A stretch of DNA of 64,000 nt from Ancylobacter defluvii (GCF_018390605.1 NZ_JAHBGD010000024.1:1-64000), one strand, 5' to 3'. Positions 39,179-48,470 are shown, counted from the stretch's first letter. The notes: generated by a model not told the origin, from the letters alone. Translations and numbers: made by a program.

Positions 39179-40306
39179 TCAGTCGCCGTCGAGGGCATTG
39201 AAGCCGAGCGCGACACCCAGCCCGGCGGCGAGCGGGCTGGCTATGCTCGCCTGCGCCGCCTTGAAGGTCGCGGCGGCCTCCTGAAGCGCCTTGCGCCCCG
39301 GGGCGGTCTGGGTAGCCTCGCCGATATCGTCCGGCAGCCTGGCGGCGGCAGCGTCGGCGGCATCGAGCGCCTTGTCGAGCGCGGCGCGGCCCTTGGAATC
39401 GAGCGCGACGCCCAATTCCCGGCCGAGCGAATCGGCGCTGGCGATCATCGCCACGATGGTCGCCTTGGAGCGGCCGCTGCGCCGGCGGTCGGCGGTAAGC
39501 GGCTTGGCATCGTCCGGCGTCTTGCCGAGAACGGCGAGCAGGCGCTGGTCGACAACCCGCTGATAGGCGCCGGCGAGGTCGGTGACGATCTGGCTCATCA
39601 GCGCCGACGGATCGGGAAAGAACACCGGGTCCGAGGTGCCGGCGACCAATTGGGCGAGCAGGCCGTCCTTGCGGTCGCCCCAGCCCTGGCGGACCTCGGT
39701 GGCGATGGTCTCGATATTGGTGGCGATCGCCAGCCCGATGGCGCAGCGGCGCCCGGCTTCCGGCCCCGCCAACAGCACCGCCGCAGCCCCATCGTCATAG
39801 AGGAGGCGCTCCAGCGCCGGGAGACCCTGCGCGGCGGCGCTGAGCCGCCCGAAGCGTTCCGGCTTGAGCCGCTCGTCGGTCGGGTCGCCGATCAGTTCCG
39901 CCACCGAACGGCCGACAGCATTGCGCCGCTCGGGAAACAGGTTCATCCGGTCGGGGCGCAGGGACAGCATCACCGGTCCGAAGGTGATGAACTCCACTGC
40001 CGCCCAGGCGTCCGAGACCGCGCCGAAGCGCTGCTGCAGCACCGCGATCCCGGCCTCGCTCGGCGCAGCGCAAAAGCTGGTCCACGCTTCGCGATTGGCG
40101 CGGGCGCCCGCGACCAGCGCGTCATAGCGCGGCAGCAGCCAGGCTTCGACCACTTCCGGCGCCGAGAGGGCGGCGGCATCGGCCCGGCCGACGAAGATGG
40201 TCGTCAGCAGCGAGGCCGCCGCCGCAGCGGCGGCAGGCACGCCTTGCGCCACATGCCCCATTTGCGAGGCGAAGGCGAGGACCAGGGCGAGGGGTGAACG
40301 GCGCAT
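39179..40306 (-). CDS. Imelysin family protein (second copy)
   Basis: A 375-residue exported protein of the imelysin (peptidase M75) family, which are iron-related periplasmic proteins and relatives of EfeO. A hydrophobic N-terminal segment precedes ADAAALSAPEVVEAWLLPRYDALV. The region that holds GxHxxE in other imelysins here reads AWAAVEFITFG, so that signature is missing and this is the divergent class usually paired with the di-haem protein. It lies 28 bp after the DUF1111 gene. Confidence 0.82.
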   Translation of the reverse strand: MRRSPLALVLAFASQMGHVAQGVPAAAAAAASLLTTIFVGRADAAALSAPEVVEAWLLPRYDALVAGARANREAWTSFCAAPSEAGIAVLQQRFGAVSDAWAAVEFITFGPVMLSLRPDRMNLFPERRNAVGRSVAELIGDPTDERLKPERFGRLSAAAQGLPALERLLYDDGAAAVLLAGPEAGRRCAIGLAIATNIETIATEVRQGWGDRKDGLLAQLVAGTSDPVFFPDPSALMSQIVTDLAGAYQRVVDQRLLAVLGKTPDDAKPLTADRRRSGRSKATIVAMIASADSLGRELGVALDSKGRAALDKALDAADAAAARLPDDIGEATQTAPGRKALQEAAATFKAAQASIASPLAAGLGVALGFNALDGD

Positions 40307-40334
40307 GAGGAAATCCCCGGTTCGCGGAAGGCGG

Positions 40335-41543
40335 TCACAAACGAGAAACGTAGTCGATCAGACGCTGGCGGTCGCGGGCGCCGAGCGCGTCGAAACGCGT
40401 GCGGGCCCACGCCGCCTCGCCATCATGCCAGCGCACGGCGGTGGCGACATCGGCGGCGCGGCCGTCATGCAGCAGGCCGGCGCGCTTCTCGAGCGCCCGC
40501 GACAGACCGGCAAGCGGCGCGGTGCGCCACTCGGCAGCAGCGGCGCCGGGCACGCCGGCCGGATCGGCCAGCCCTTCGCCCATGTCGTGCAGCAGCACGT
40601 CGGTGAACAGCCTCGCCGTACCGCCATCCGCGGTCGGCAGCGCCGGGCGGTGGCAGGCGGCGCAGCCGGTCGCGGCGAAGACGCGAGCGCCGGTGGCATC
40701 CGGCTCCGCCTCCGGCACCTTCAGGCCACGCAGATAGGCGACGATACGTTCGACGATGGCGGCGGAAATCTCCGGCTCGCCCTCGGCGTCGGGGCCGTGC
40801 GGCGCGCTGCGGCAGGCGGTCTGCGCTTCCGTGCAATCCCCCCAGGGCTCCATCCGCAGCGGCGTCGACAGGCCGAGATCGAGCGCGAAGGCTTCCGCCG
40901 TCTGGCCGGCCAGCGTCGGATGGCTGGCCTTCCAGCCGAAGCGTCCGATGCGCGAGCCGCCTTCCGGCGCATCGAAGCGGCGGGCTCGGCCACGCACGCC
41001 GTCGCCGTCGCGGTCATCGGGATCTTCCAGCGCCAGGACCGCCGCGTCCGGCACCTGTTCGAGCCGCCCGCGCCCACGCAGTTCCGGCGCCGCCCGCAGC
41101 GAGACATGCGTCGCCGGATCGAGGGGCCCATAGCCGAGTGCCCGCGGCTGCGGCACCGGCCGGCCGTTCTGCGTCGCCATGCGGAAGCTTCCCTCGGCCG
41201 GCACGCCCGGCAGCGTCATCGTCTCCAGCCGATGGCCGTAGACCGGATCGCCGGAGCCATCGGCGCGAAACAGCGACAGCACCAGCCCGAGCCCCTCGGG
41301 CACGCCCTGCGCGTCGATGCGGGTCGCGCCCGGCCCGGCGCCCGGATGGCAGGCCGAGCAGGAGCGGGCGTCGAAGAGCGGGCCGAGCCCGTCATTGGCG
41401 CGGGTGGAACTCGGCGCCGGCACCCAGGGCCGCTCGAACAGCGCCTTGCCGATAGCGCGGTCGAGGCCCGCCTCCTGCGCAATTGCCGGCACCACGCCGA
41501 GCATCAGCAGCGCTCCGGCGGCGGCAACCGCCCATGCCGTCAT
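40335..41543 (-). CDS. Di-haem DUF1111 (DHOR) periplasmic protein
   Basis: A 402-residue c-type cytochrome-like protein. The signal peptide ends near residue 22 (VVPAIAQ). Two haem-binding motifs are visible: CSACH at residues 62-66 and CAACH at residues 295-299. Between them lies the family block DPDDRDGDGVRGRARR. Members are called di-haem oxidoreductases or thiol oxidoreductases, but the reaction is unproven. In imelysin operons it is thought to act in iron redox chemistry. It starts one base after the multicopper oxidase stop. Confidence 0.87.
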   Translation of the reverse strand: MTAWAVAAAGALLMLGVVPAIAQEAGLDRAIGKALFERPWVPAPSSTRANDGLGPLFDARSCSACHPGAGPGATRIDAQGVPEGLGLVLSLFRADGSGDPVYGHRLETMTLPGVPAEGSFRMATQNGRPVPQPRALGYGPLDPATHVSLRAAPELRGRGRLEQVPDAAVLALEDPDDRDGDGVRGRARRFDAPEGGSRIGRFGWKASHPTLAGQTAEAFALDLGLSTPLRMEPWGDCTEAQTACRSAPHGPDAEGEPEISAAIVERIVAYLRGLKVPEAEPDATGARVFAATGCAACHRPALPTADGGTARLFTDVLLHDMGEGLADPAGVPGAAAAEWRTAPLAGLSRALEKRAGLLHDGRAADVATAVRWHDGEAAWARTRFDALGARDRQRLIDYVSRL

Positions 41544-41544
41544 C

Positions 41545-43005
41545 TCAGACCACGCGGAACCAGCCCATCATGCCGGTCTCCATATGTTCGAGGATGTGGC
41601 AGTGGAACACCCAGTCGCCCGGCGCGGCGACGAAGGCGATCTCCACCGCCTCCCCCGGCTGGGTCAGCACGGTGTCGGCGAAATGCTTCGGCAGCCGCCC
41701 CTTGCTGGAGCCGAGCACCGCGAAGGCATGGCCATGCAGATGCACCGGATGCGGGTAGCGCGTCTCGTTCTTGATTTCGATCCGGTAGCTCTTCCCCGCC
41801 TCCATCCGCGCCAGCGGCGGCGGCAGATGACGCGCCTCGCCGGTCGGCCAGGATTGCTGGGCGATCGACCAGTAGGTCGTCGAGCCGACGCAGAGGCTGT
41901 CGATCAGCGCCTTCGCCAACGGATCGTCGGGCAACAGGCCGGTGTCCTTCACCGCCGCATCGGTCGCCTGCTGCAGTGTGAAGGAGTGGAACTCGGCGGT
42001 CTTGAGATCGGGCAGCGGCAGCTTCGGCGGTGGCAAGGCGAGCGGGCCCTTGCGCCGAGGCCGGCGCGCCTGCCCCGCCGCGACGAGCGTCGCGAAGGTG
42101 AAGATGTCGGAGGCGCGATAGTCGCCGATGGTCACCGGGCCGCCATGTGCCGGCATGCGCACCTGCACGTCGATGCGCTGCGCCGGCCCCATGCGCCAGA
42201 TGCCGTCCGGCAGCGAGTCCATCGGCACCGGCGGCAGCGCGTGGCCGTCGATCGCGATCAGCCAGGCCTCCGCGCCCTCGACGCCGATATCCATGATGCG
42301 GGTGGAATCGACGTTGAGGATGCGCAGCCGCACGTCGCCGCCGGCCGGCGCGGCAAGATCGAGATGCGCGCGGCCGTTCACCGTGCGGGTGGCGCCGAAG
42401 GTGCCGGCCTTGGCGGCGCCATCCGGCTCGGACATCGGCAGGAACCCGCCCTGGTCGTCGAGCCGCCAGTCCTTCAGGCACAGCACGTGCTCGGCGTCGA
42501 AGGCCGGATCGCGGGGATCCTCGACGAGCAGCACCCCGACGAGACCGCGCCCGGACTGGCCGGTCTCGTCGCAATGCGGATGGAAGAAGAAGGTACCGGG
42601 ATCGTCGAGCGGGATGCGGTAGGTGAAGCTGCCGCCCGGCTGGACCACCGGCTGGGTCAGCGTCGGCACGCCGTCATATTCGTTCGGCATGCGGATGCCG
42701 TGGAAATGCACGGTCGAGGCCTCGGGAAGGCGGTTCTCGAAACGTGCCTCCAGCCGCGTGCCGCGCGGTACGCGCACCAGCCGGAACGGATCGCCGTCAT
42801 AGGCATAGATGCGGGTCGCCGGCTTGTCGGGGCCGAGCAGCCGCAGCTCCATCTCGCCGGCAGCAAGGGAAAGGCGCTGCGTCGGCTCGAACGCCGCCGG
42901 CACGCGGGCGAGCCCGGTGCGTGCCGGCATCAGCGTTCCGCCGACGCCAAAGGCCGCACCTGCGGCCAGCAGGGCGCGGCGCGAGATGGCCGCGCCCGCT
43001 GTCAT
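41545..43005 (-). CDS. Tat-exported multicopper oxidase
   Basis: A 486-residue three-domain multicopper oxidase. The Tat signal is SRRALLAAGAAFGVGG. All four copper motifs are present: VHFHG, FFHPHCDE, HPVHLHGHAF and HCHILEHMETGM, the last with the type 1 Cys, His and an axial Met. There is no methionine-rich loop of the CueO kind, so copper efflux detoxification is less likely than metal (ferrous iron) oxidation. It sits between an imelysin and the di-haem protein, which suggests ferroxidase work in iron uptake; that is inference. Confidence 0.92.
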   Translation of the reverse strand: MTAGAAISRRALLAAGAAFGVGGTLMPARTGLARVPAAFEPTQRLSLAAGEMELRLLGPDKPATRIYAYDGDPFRLVRVPRGTRLEARFENRLPEASTVHFHGIRMPNEYDGVPTLTQPVVQPGGSFTYRIPLDDPGTFFFHPHCDETGQSGRGLVGVLLVEDPRDPAFDAEHVLCLKDWRLDDQGGFLPMSEPDGAAKAGTFGATRTVNGRAHLDLAAPAGGDVRLRILNVDSTRIMDIGVEGAEAWLIAIDGHALPPVPMDSLPDGIWRMGPAQRIDVQVRMPAHGGPVTIGDYRASDIFTFATLVAAGQARRPRRKGPLALPPPKLPLPDLKTAEFHSFTLQQATDAAVKDTGLLPDDPLAKALIDSLCVGSTTYWSIAQQSWPTGEARHLPPPLARMEAGKSYRIEIKNETRYPHPVHLHGHAFAVLGSSKGRLPKHFADTVLTQPGEAVEIAFVAAPGDWVFHCHILEHMETGMMGWFRVV

Positions 43006-43015
43006 TGCCGTTTCC

Positions 43016-44326
43016 TCACTCGCCGACCTTGGAGGGATCGTCGAGGCTGTCGGAACCTTCCACCTTGATCTTCAGCTTCAGCGCCGCGACCACGCCCTCG
43101 ATGGCGCGGGTCTGGGCGACGAGCGAATCGACGCCCTTCTGCACCAGCGCGTTGCCCTCGGTGTTGCCCTCGCCGATCATCTGGTCATAGGCCTGCTTGC
43201 CGCTGTCGGCCTCGTCCTTGATCGCCTTCAACGCGGCGAGCGCGGCGTCGATCTTGCCCTCGGCCTCCTCGGCCGGCTTCGGGGCCAGCGCCGTGGCATA
43301 GGCAGCGACCGACGGTCCCTCGACGACGCTGCCGTCGACGCGGGTGTACTTGCCGCGATAGATCGAGGCGATGCCAAGTTCGTCATAATAATGCGAGTTG
43401 TGGGTGTTGTCGGAGAAGCAGTCATGCTCCTCCTCCGGGTCGTGCAGGATGAGGCCGAGCTTCATGCGCTCGCCGGCAAGCTCGCCATAGGAGAGCGAGC
43501 CGAGACCGGTGAGGATGGTGCCGAGCGCGGCCTTGTCCTTCTGCTTCAGCACCACGGCGCGGGCCTTGCCCTTGGCGCCCCACGCCTTGGTCATGTCGGT
43601 GAGATCGGTGACCAGCAGGTCGGTGGCGGCCTTGAGATAGGCGGCGCGCCGGTCGCAATGGCCGTTGGTGCAGTTCTTGGTGTCGTAGTCGCTGGCGGGA
43701 CGGTTGCCGGCGCCGGGCCCGGTGCCGTTCAGGTCCTGGCCCCACAGCAGGAACTCGATGGCGTGGTAGCCGATGGCGACGTTGGATTCGACGCCGCCGG
43801 CCTCCTGCAGGCTGTCGAGCAGCTTGGCGTTGATCCTGGTGGCGTCGATGGTCTTCTTGCCGACGCGGATCTTGGTGTTGGCGATCACATTCGCCGTGTA
43901 GAGCGGGTTCTCGTCGGAGGTGGTGCCGTAGCCCTTGTCGACATAGTCGATCAGCCCCTCGTCGAGCGGCCAGGCGTTCACGCGGCCCTCCCAGTCATCG
44001 ACCATCGCATTGCCGAAGCGGAAACCCTCGGTCTGCTGATAGGGCACGCGGGCGGCCTTCCACGCCGTGCGGGCCTTGTCGAGATTGGCCTGGGTCGGCT
44101 CGGCGATGAAGGCATCGACCGCCACCTGCAGCGCCTTGGCGGTGGTGAGCGCGTCACCATACATCGCCTCGGCGATATTGGCGTAGGTGACGACGACGTC
44201 GCGCACCTTCGGCGCCGACTGGGCGTCGACCGGACCGGCAGCGACCAGCGCCCCGAAGGCCACTGCCGCCATCAGCACCGTGGTGAGCTTCTTCGGCGCG
44301 GCGAATTTCGTGAGACTGGCTCGCAT
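43016..44326 (-). CDS. Imelysin family protein (IrpA type)
   Basis: A 436-residue periplasmic protein of the imelysin/IrpA family. The signal peptide (LMAAVAFGALVAAGPVDA) is followed by the imelysin domain with the GxHxxE signature at residues 186-191 (GYHAIE) and the HDPEEEHDCFSDNTHNSHYYD segment. Family members are iron-regulated and thought to bind iron before transport. First gene of a five-gene minus-strand operon; the next gene follows in 10 bp. Its promoter overlaps an Irr-like box. Confidence 0.92.
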   Translation of the reverse strand: MRASLTKFAAPKKLTTVLMAAVAFGALVAAGPVDAQSAPKVRDVVVTYANIAEAMYGDALTTAKALQVAVDAFIAEPTQANLDKARTAWKAARVPYQQTEGFRFGNAMVDDWEGRVNAWPLDEGLIDYVDKGYGTTSDENPLYTANVIANTKIRVGKKTIDATRINAKLLDSLQEAGGVESNVAIGYHAIEFLLWGQDLNGTGPGAGNRPASDYDTKNCTNGHCDRRAAYLKAATDLLVTDLTDMTKAWGAKGKARAVVLKQKDKAALGTILTGLGSLSYGELAGERMKLGLILHDPEEEHDCFSDNTHNSHYYDELGIASIYRGKYTRVDGSVVEGPSVAAYATALAPKPAEEAEGKIDAALAALKAIKDEADSGKQAYDQMIGEGNTEGNALVQKGVDSLVAQTRAIEGVVAALKLKIKVEGSDSLDDPSKVGE

Positions 44327-44418
44327 TCGGATTTCCTCCCGCCGCCACAGGGCGGCCCCTGTCCATGGACGCGAGTCCTACGCCACCGCACCAAGCAATC
44401 GCAAGATGTCAAAGCCAC

Positions 44419-44435
44419 TTTAGAACTATTATACT
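44419..44435. promoter_or_regulatory. ICE/Irr-like box with overlapping -10, imelysin operon
   Basis: TTTAGAACTATTATACT has the exact left half TTTAGAA of the Irr iron control element TTTAGAA-N3-TTCTAAA and a partial right half. On the minus strand the box overlaps a perfect TATAAT (44428-44433), giving a leader of roughly 90-100 bases to the imelysin ATG. The first 15 bases match the box at 44921 with one mismatch. Confidence 0.6.
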
Positions 44436-44501
44436 CTATGGCTACCTTAGGTCAGCGGTAAAATTTCTTGAAACGACATTGAATACTACCCCGAGCCAGA
44501 A

Positions 44502-44786
44502 TCATTTACCCTCGACAAAACCGGCCAGCGCTTCAGCGAGGTCGTCCTCGACCACCTCGGCCAGCGGCCGCAATATCTTCGCCGCCTCGGTCCGGCGACC
44601 GGGACGCATGATCAGGATGACGGTCTCGGCACCGCCGCAGGCGGGGTCGCCGCACGCGATCTCGCTGATGGAGATCGTGGTGTCGTCATCGGCACCCAGC
44701 ACCCTCCGCGCCTTTGCCGCGAGTTCCCGCGCCGCGTCCGGCGCCGCCTCGGCGGAGCGTCCGCTCCGGAAAAACAGCCGCGCCAT
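44502..44786 (-). CDS. Conserved-looking 94-residue protein with CGDPACGG motif
   Basis: A small soluble protein without signal peptide or membrane helix. It has a charged helix (residues 12-30), a beta-strand segment ISISEIACGDPACGGAETVILIMRPGR (two cysteines four residues apart) and a helical C terminus. I do not recognise a named family. It is the only gene between the iron operon and the flavoprotein gene, is transcribed towards the iron operon with its own promoter region, and shares the same ICE-like promoter sequence. This suggests an iron-responsive protein, possibly binding a metal or Fe-S cluster through the cysteines; that is inference. Confidence 0.65.
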   Translation of the reverse strand: MARLFFRSGRSAEAAPDAARELAAKARRVLGADDDTTISISEIACGDPACGGAETVILIMRPGRRTEAAKILRPLAEVVEDDLAEALAGFVEGK

Positions 44787-45099
44787 GCATCCCTCCCGTC
44801 ACGCCGCGCCGCCCACCAGGGCAACCGCGCCATCGATCAAACAGGTAGGCCCGCCCTCGCCGCGCTGCAAGCGACAGCACGGTTACTGGAACAGGTCAAA
44901 GTAATAAATCTGCTATCTAGTTTAGAACTATAATAATCGCGGAAGATAATCATTGCATAGACCGGAACCTCCGAGTATTAAAATCGTCAAGTCCTCAACG
45001 GCACCGTGACCGTCGAACGAGGACCTTGGATCGAACCGTTCGCGAGGCCGTTTTCCCGGCTGGTCTCGTGAGCTGCGCGGGACGGTGGCACGCGCTCCC
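44787..45099. other. AT-rich non-coding region
   Basis: 313 bp between the 94-residue protein gene and the TIGR03862 flavoprotein stop. It is clearly AT-richer around 44895-45000 than the flanks, contains the ICE-like box, and has no ORF that I support. Confidence 0.6.
44921..44937. promoter_or_regulatory. ICE/Irr-like box with overlapping -10, 94-residue protein
   Basis: TTTAGAACTATAATAAT shares its first 15 bases, bar one, with the box at 44419. On the minus strand it overlaps TATTAT (44930-44935), which could serve as the -10 for the small gene that starts 135 bp downstream. Confidence 0.55.
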
Positions 45100-46425
45100 T
45101 CAGCTGCCGTCCCGCGCCATTCCTTCGCTCCCTTGCCTGTCGGACGCATCCCAATCGCGCTCCCCATTGCCCTGCCACGCCGCCGGTGTAGGCAGCCCCA
45201 GCCGGCTCGCCATGCCGGTCGCCGCCCGCCAGCCGGTGGCGAAACAGCCCTGCAGCAGATAGCCGCCGGTCGGGGCCTCCCAGTCCAGCATTTCGCCGGC
45301 GGCGAACACCCCCGGCCGCGCCCGCAGCATCAGTTCGTCGGTCAGTGCCCGCCGGGTGATGCCGCCGGCGGAGGAGATCGCCCGCTCGATGCCGGCAAGG
45401 GCCGAGATTCGTAGTGGCACCGCCTTGGCCAGCGCGGCGATACCGGCCGGATCGGCGGGAAACTGCGGCGCGGCCTCGCGCATCAGCCCCAACGCCACGG
45501 CAGGCAGCCCCGCCTTGCGCAGCCGGTTGGACAGCGACTCGCCCTTGCGTCCCTGCGCGATGCGCTGCGCCAGCACCTCGGCGGCGAGATCCGGCCGCAG
45601 GTCGAGGGTCAGCACCGCCTCGCCGGCCGCCAATGCGTCGCGCAGCCGGTCGGTGAGCGCATAGATGCCGCCGCCTTCCAGCCCCTGCTCGGTGATGACC
45701 GCCTCGCCGCGCAGCCGCCGCCCGCCGGCGGCCAGACCGATGCGCTTCAGCGGCTCGCCGGCGAAGCGCTGGCGGAACATCTCGCTCCACGCCACCACCA
45801 CCCCGGCATTGGCCGGCCGCAGCGGCCGCAGTTCCGCTCCCGTCTCCGCCAGCAGCGGCACCCAGCCGCCATCAGTGCCGAGCCGCGGCCAGCTCGCTCC
45901 GCCGAGCGCCAGCAGCGTGGCATCGGCGGCCTGCGCGATCTCGCCCTCCGGGGTCGAGAAGCGCAGACGCCCGGCCTCGTCCCAACCCAGCCAGAGCTGG
46001 CGCGGCGCGAAGGTCACGCCCAGCCCGTCCAGCCGCCGCAGCCAGGCGCGCAGCAGCGGCGAGGCCTTGAAGCTTTTCGGGAACACCCGGCCGCTGGAGC
46101 CGACGAAGCTCGGCTCGCCCAGGCCCTCCACCCAGCCACGCAGGCGGGCCGGCGGGAAGGCGTCGATCATCGGAGCGAGCCACTCCGTCGCCGCGCCATA
46201 GCGGGCGAGAAAGCGCTCGCGCGGCTCGGAATGGGTGAGGTTGAGCCCGCCGCGACCGGCCATCAGGAATTTGCGCGCCGGCGCCGCCATCCGGTCATGG
46301 ACCGTCACCTGCGCCCCCGCCTCGCCGAGCACTTCGGCGGCGAGGAGGCCGGCCGGGCCGGCACCGATGATCGATACGACGGGACGGGCGGTGAAAGACG
46401 AGTCGTTTCCGGTCATTGGCACCAT
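45100..46425 (-). CDS. TIGR03862-type NAD(P)/FAD-dependent oxidoreductase
   Basis: A 441-residue flavoprotein of the HI0933/BaiN-like superfamily. The FAD dinucleotide motif is IIGAGPAGLLAAEVLGEAG at residues 19-37, followed by KFLMAGRGGLNLTHSEP and, near the C terminus, PGVFAAGEMLDWEAPTGGYLLQGCFATGW. The latter matches the TIGR03862 subfamily. The reaction is not established. ATG start at 46425 (MVPMTGND) or three codons later. Transcribed alone on the minus strand after recJ. Confidence 0.85.
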   Translation of the reverse strand: MVPMTGNDSSFTARPVVSIIGAGPAGLLAAEVLGEAGAQVTVHDRMAAPARKFLMAGRGGLNLTHSEPRERFLARYGAATEWLAPMIDAFPPARLRGWVEGLGEPSFVGSSGRVFPKSFKASPLLRAWLRRLDGLGVTFAPRQLWLGWDEAGRLRFSTPEGEIAQAADATLLALGGASWPRLGTDGGWVPLLAETGAELRPLRPANAGVVVAWSEMFRQRFAGEPLKRIGLAAGGRRLRGEAVITEQGLEGGGIYALTDRLRDALAAGEAVLTLDLRPDLAAEVLAQRIAQGRKGESLSNRLRKAGLPAVALGLMREAAPQFPADPAGIAALAKAVPLRISALAGIERAISSAGGITRRALTDELMLRARPGVFAAGEMLDWEAPTGGYLLQGCFATGWRAATGMASRLGLPTPAAWQGNGERDWDASDRQGSEGMARDGS

Positions 46426-46604
46426 CGGCTGAGGCTTTGAATCAAGGCGGGGCGGGCGGCGGAAGGCAGGCGGCGTTCATCGAGTCGCATCAAGAGCTTG
46501 GCGGAAACGGCTCCGAGTGCGATTCCGCCGCCCCTCCCCGCGCAACGGCAGAGTCCCGGCCGCGAAGGAACCGATTCCGCCGCGCCCGGCAGCCCCTTGC
46601 CCCG

Positions 46605-48425
46605 TCACGTCTTTTGCGGATCGGCGACATCGGAGATGCGCAGGCTCGGCTGCGCCCTCCCCTGCCAGCTGTCGACCTCCAGCATGCCGGTGACGTGGCG
46701 GGTCTGCCCTCGGCTGCCCAGCAGCGCCTCGCCGAGCGGTGTCGACGCCGCGCGAAAGGCGACGCCCGAGAGCACCGCGCCGTCGGCGGCGCGCAGCCGC
46801 ACGCGCACCTGATCGGCGCTGCCGGCCTCGGCATAAACGATGCGGTGCGCGGGAAAGGCGAAGACCGGCGACGGATTGCCGGCGCCATAGGGGCCGGCAC
46901 GCTCGACCAGCTCGATCAGTTCGGGCGTCGCCGCGCCGGCGGACAAGGCACCATCGATCACCGTCTCGTCGACATGGCGGGCGCGCTCCACCGGGCTCGC
47001 CAGTTCTTCTTCCAGATAGGCGCGCAACGCCCCGAGCTGTTCGCGCTCCACCGTGAGCCCCGCCGCCATGGCATGGCCGCCGCCCTTCACCAGCAGCCCG
47101 CGCTCCACCGCCCCGCGCACGGCGCGGCCGACATCGACGCCGGGAATGGAGCGTGCCGAACCGGCACCATGCGCGCCGGTGAAGGCGATCGCGAAGGCCG
47201 GCCGGCCGAACTTCTCCTTCAGCCGCGCCGCCACCAGCCCGACCACGCCGGGGTGCCAGCCCTGCCCGCTCGCCAGGATCACCGGGCTCGCTCCCTCGCG
47301 GCCGAGCGCGGCCTCCGCCTCGGCCTCGGCCTGGGCGACGATGGTCTTCTCCACCACTTGCCGCTCGGCGTTCAGCCGGTCGAGCTCGGCGGCGAGCGCG
47401 CCGGCCTCGATCGGGTCGTGGCTCAGCAGCAGCCTTGTCCCGAGCGCCGCGTCGCCGATCCGCCCGCCGGCATTGATGCGCGGCCCCAGCAGGAAGCCGA
47501 GGTGCCAGGCCTTGGGCGGGCCGGAGAGCCGCGCCGCATCCATCAGCGCCGTCAGTCCCGGCCGGTCGCGCCGGCGCAGCACGGCCAGACCCTTGGTGAC
47601 GAAGGCGCGGTTGAGGCCGGTCAGCGGCACCACATCCGCCACCGTGCCCAATGCCACAAGGTCCAGCATGGCGAGCAGGTCCGGCGCCGGCCGCTCGGTA
47701 CTCCACCAGCCGCGCCTGCGCAATTCGCGCACCAGCCCGACGACGGTGACGAAGACCAGGCCGACGGCGCAAAGATGGCCGAGGCCGGAAAGGTCGTCGA
47801 CGCGGTTGGGATTCACCAGCGCCGCCACCGGCGGTAGCGTCTCCCCGGCCTGATGGTGGTCCACCACCACCACGTCGAGGCCGATCTCGGCGGCACGGGC
47901 GAAGGGCTCGAAGCTCATGGTGCCGCAGTCGACGGTGACCAGCAGGCTTGCCCCGGCGGCGCGCAACGCCTCGATGGCCGGGATGTTCGGTCCGTAGCCC
48001 TCGAAGATGCGGTCGGGAATATGGAAAGCCGGGTCGAGCCCGCCGGCGCGCAGCACTTCCACCAGCAGCGCGGTGGCGGTGGCGCCGTCGACATCATAGT
48101 CGCCGAACACCGCCACCTTCTCGCCGCCCGTCACCGCGTCGGCAAGCCGCGCCACCGCCGGCGGCATGTCGGTCAGCGTGTCGGGATCGGGCAGCAGATG
48201 CTTGACCGTCGGGTCGAGATAGGCCGGCACCTCGTCGAGGCCGACGCCGCGGCCGGCGAGCACGCGGGCGAGCAATTCCGGCACGCCGTGACGCTGGGCG
48301 ATGGCAAGCGCGAGGGAAGCACCGCGCGCATCGAGCCGATCGCGCCAGAAGCGGTCGGTCGCCGAGCGGGCGACGCCGAGAAAGGCGCGGGCCGGCGGCG
48401 GAGCGATGGGAAGGTCGAGACTCAT
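46605..48425 (-). CDS. recJ: Single-stranded-DNA-specific exonuclease RecJ
   Basis: A 606-residue 5'-3' exonuclease used in recombination and mismatch repair. DHH-phosphoesterase motifs are visible: FGDYDVDGATATALL (motif I), TVDCGTMS and VVVDHHQAGE (motif III), and the DHHA1 part with GGGHAMAAG. The C-terminal OB-fold (PSLRISDVADPQ) is complete. The ATG at 48425 is preferred to the TTG six codons earlier. 178 bp separate its stop from the flavoprotein start. Confidence 0.95.
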   Translation of the reverse strand: MSLDLPIAPPPARAFLGVARSATDRFWRDRLDARGASLALAIAQRHGVPELLARVLAGRGVGLDEVPAYLDPTVKHLLPDPDTLTDMPPAVARLADAVTGGEKVAVFGDYDVDGATATALLVEVLRAGGLDPAFHIPDRIFEGYGPNIPAIEALRAAGASLLVTVDCGTMSFEPFARAAEIGLDVVVVDHHQAGETLPPVAALVNPNRVDDLSGLGHLCAVGLVFVTVVGLVRELRRRGWWSTERPAPDLLAMLDLVALGTVADVVPLTGLNRAFVTKGLAVLRRRDRPGLTALMDAARLSGPPKAWHLGFLLGPRINAGGRIGDAALGTRLLLSHDPIEAGALAAELDRLNAERQVVEKTIVAQAEAEAEAALGREGASPVILASGQGWHPGVVGLVAARLKEKFGRPAFAIAFTGAHGAGSARSIPGVDVGRAVRGAVERGLLVKGGGHAMAAGLTVEREQLGALRAYLEEELASPVERARHVDETVIDGALSAGAATPELIELVERAGPYGAGNPSPVFAFPAHRIVYAEAGSADQVRVRLRAADGAVLSGVAFRAASTPLGEALLGSRGQTRHVTGMLEVDSWQGRAQPSLRISDVADPQKT

Positions 48426-48470
48426 GGCTGCATAGAGCCCCAACGACGTCGCCGCGTCGAGGGGCCTGCC

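Noticed and set aside
35431..39201. A 1256-codon open frame on the plus strand
   Set aside because: It lies opposite urtA, the aminotransferase and the DUF1513 gene and has the Arg/His/Gly-rich composition of an antisense frame.
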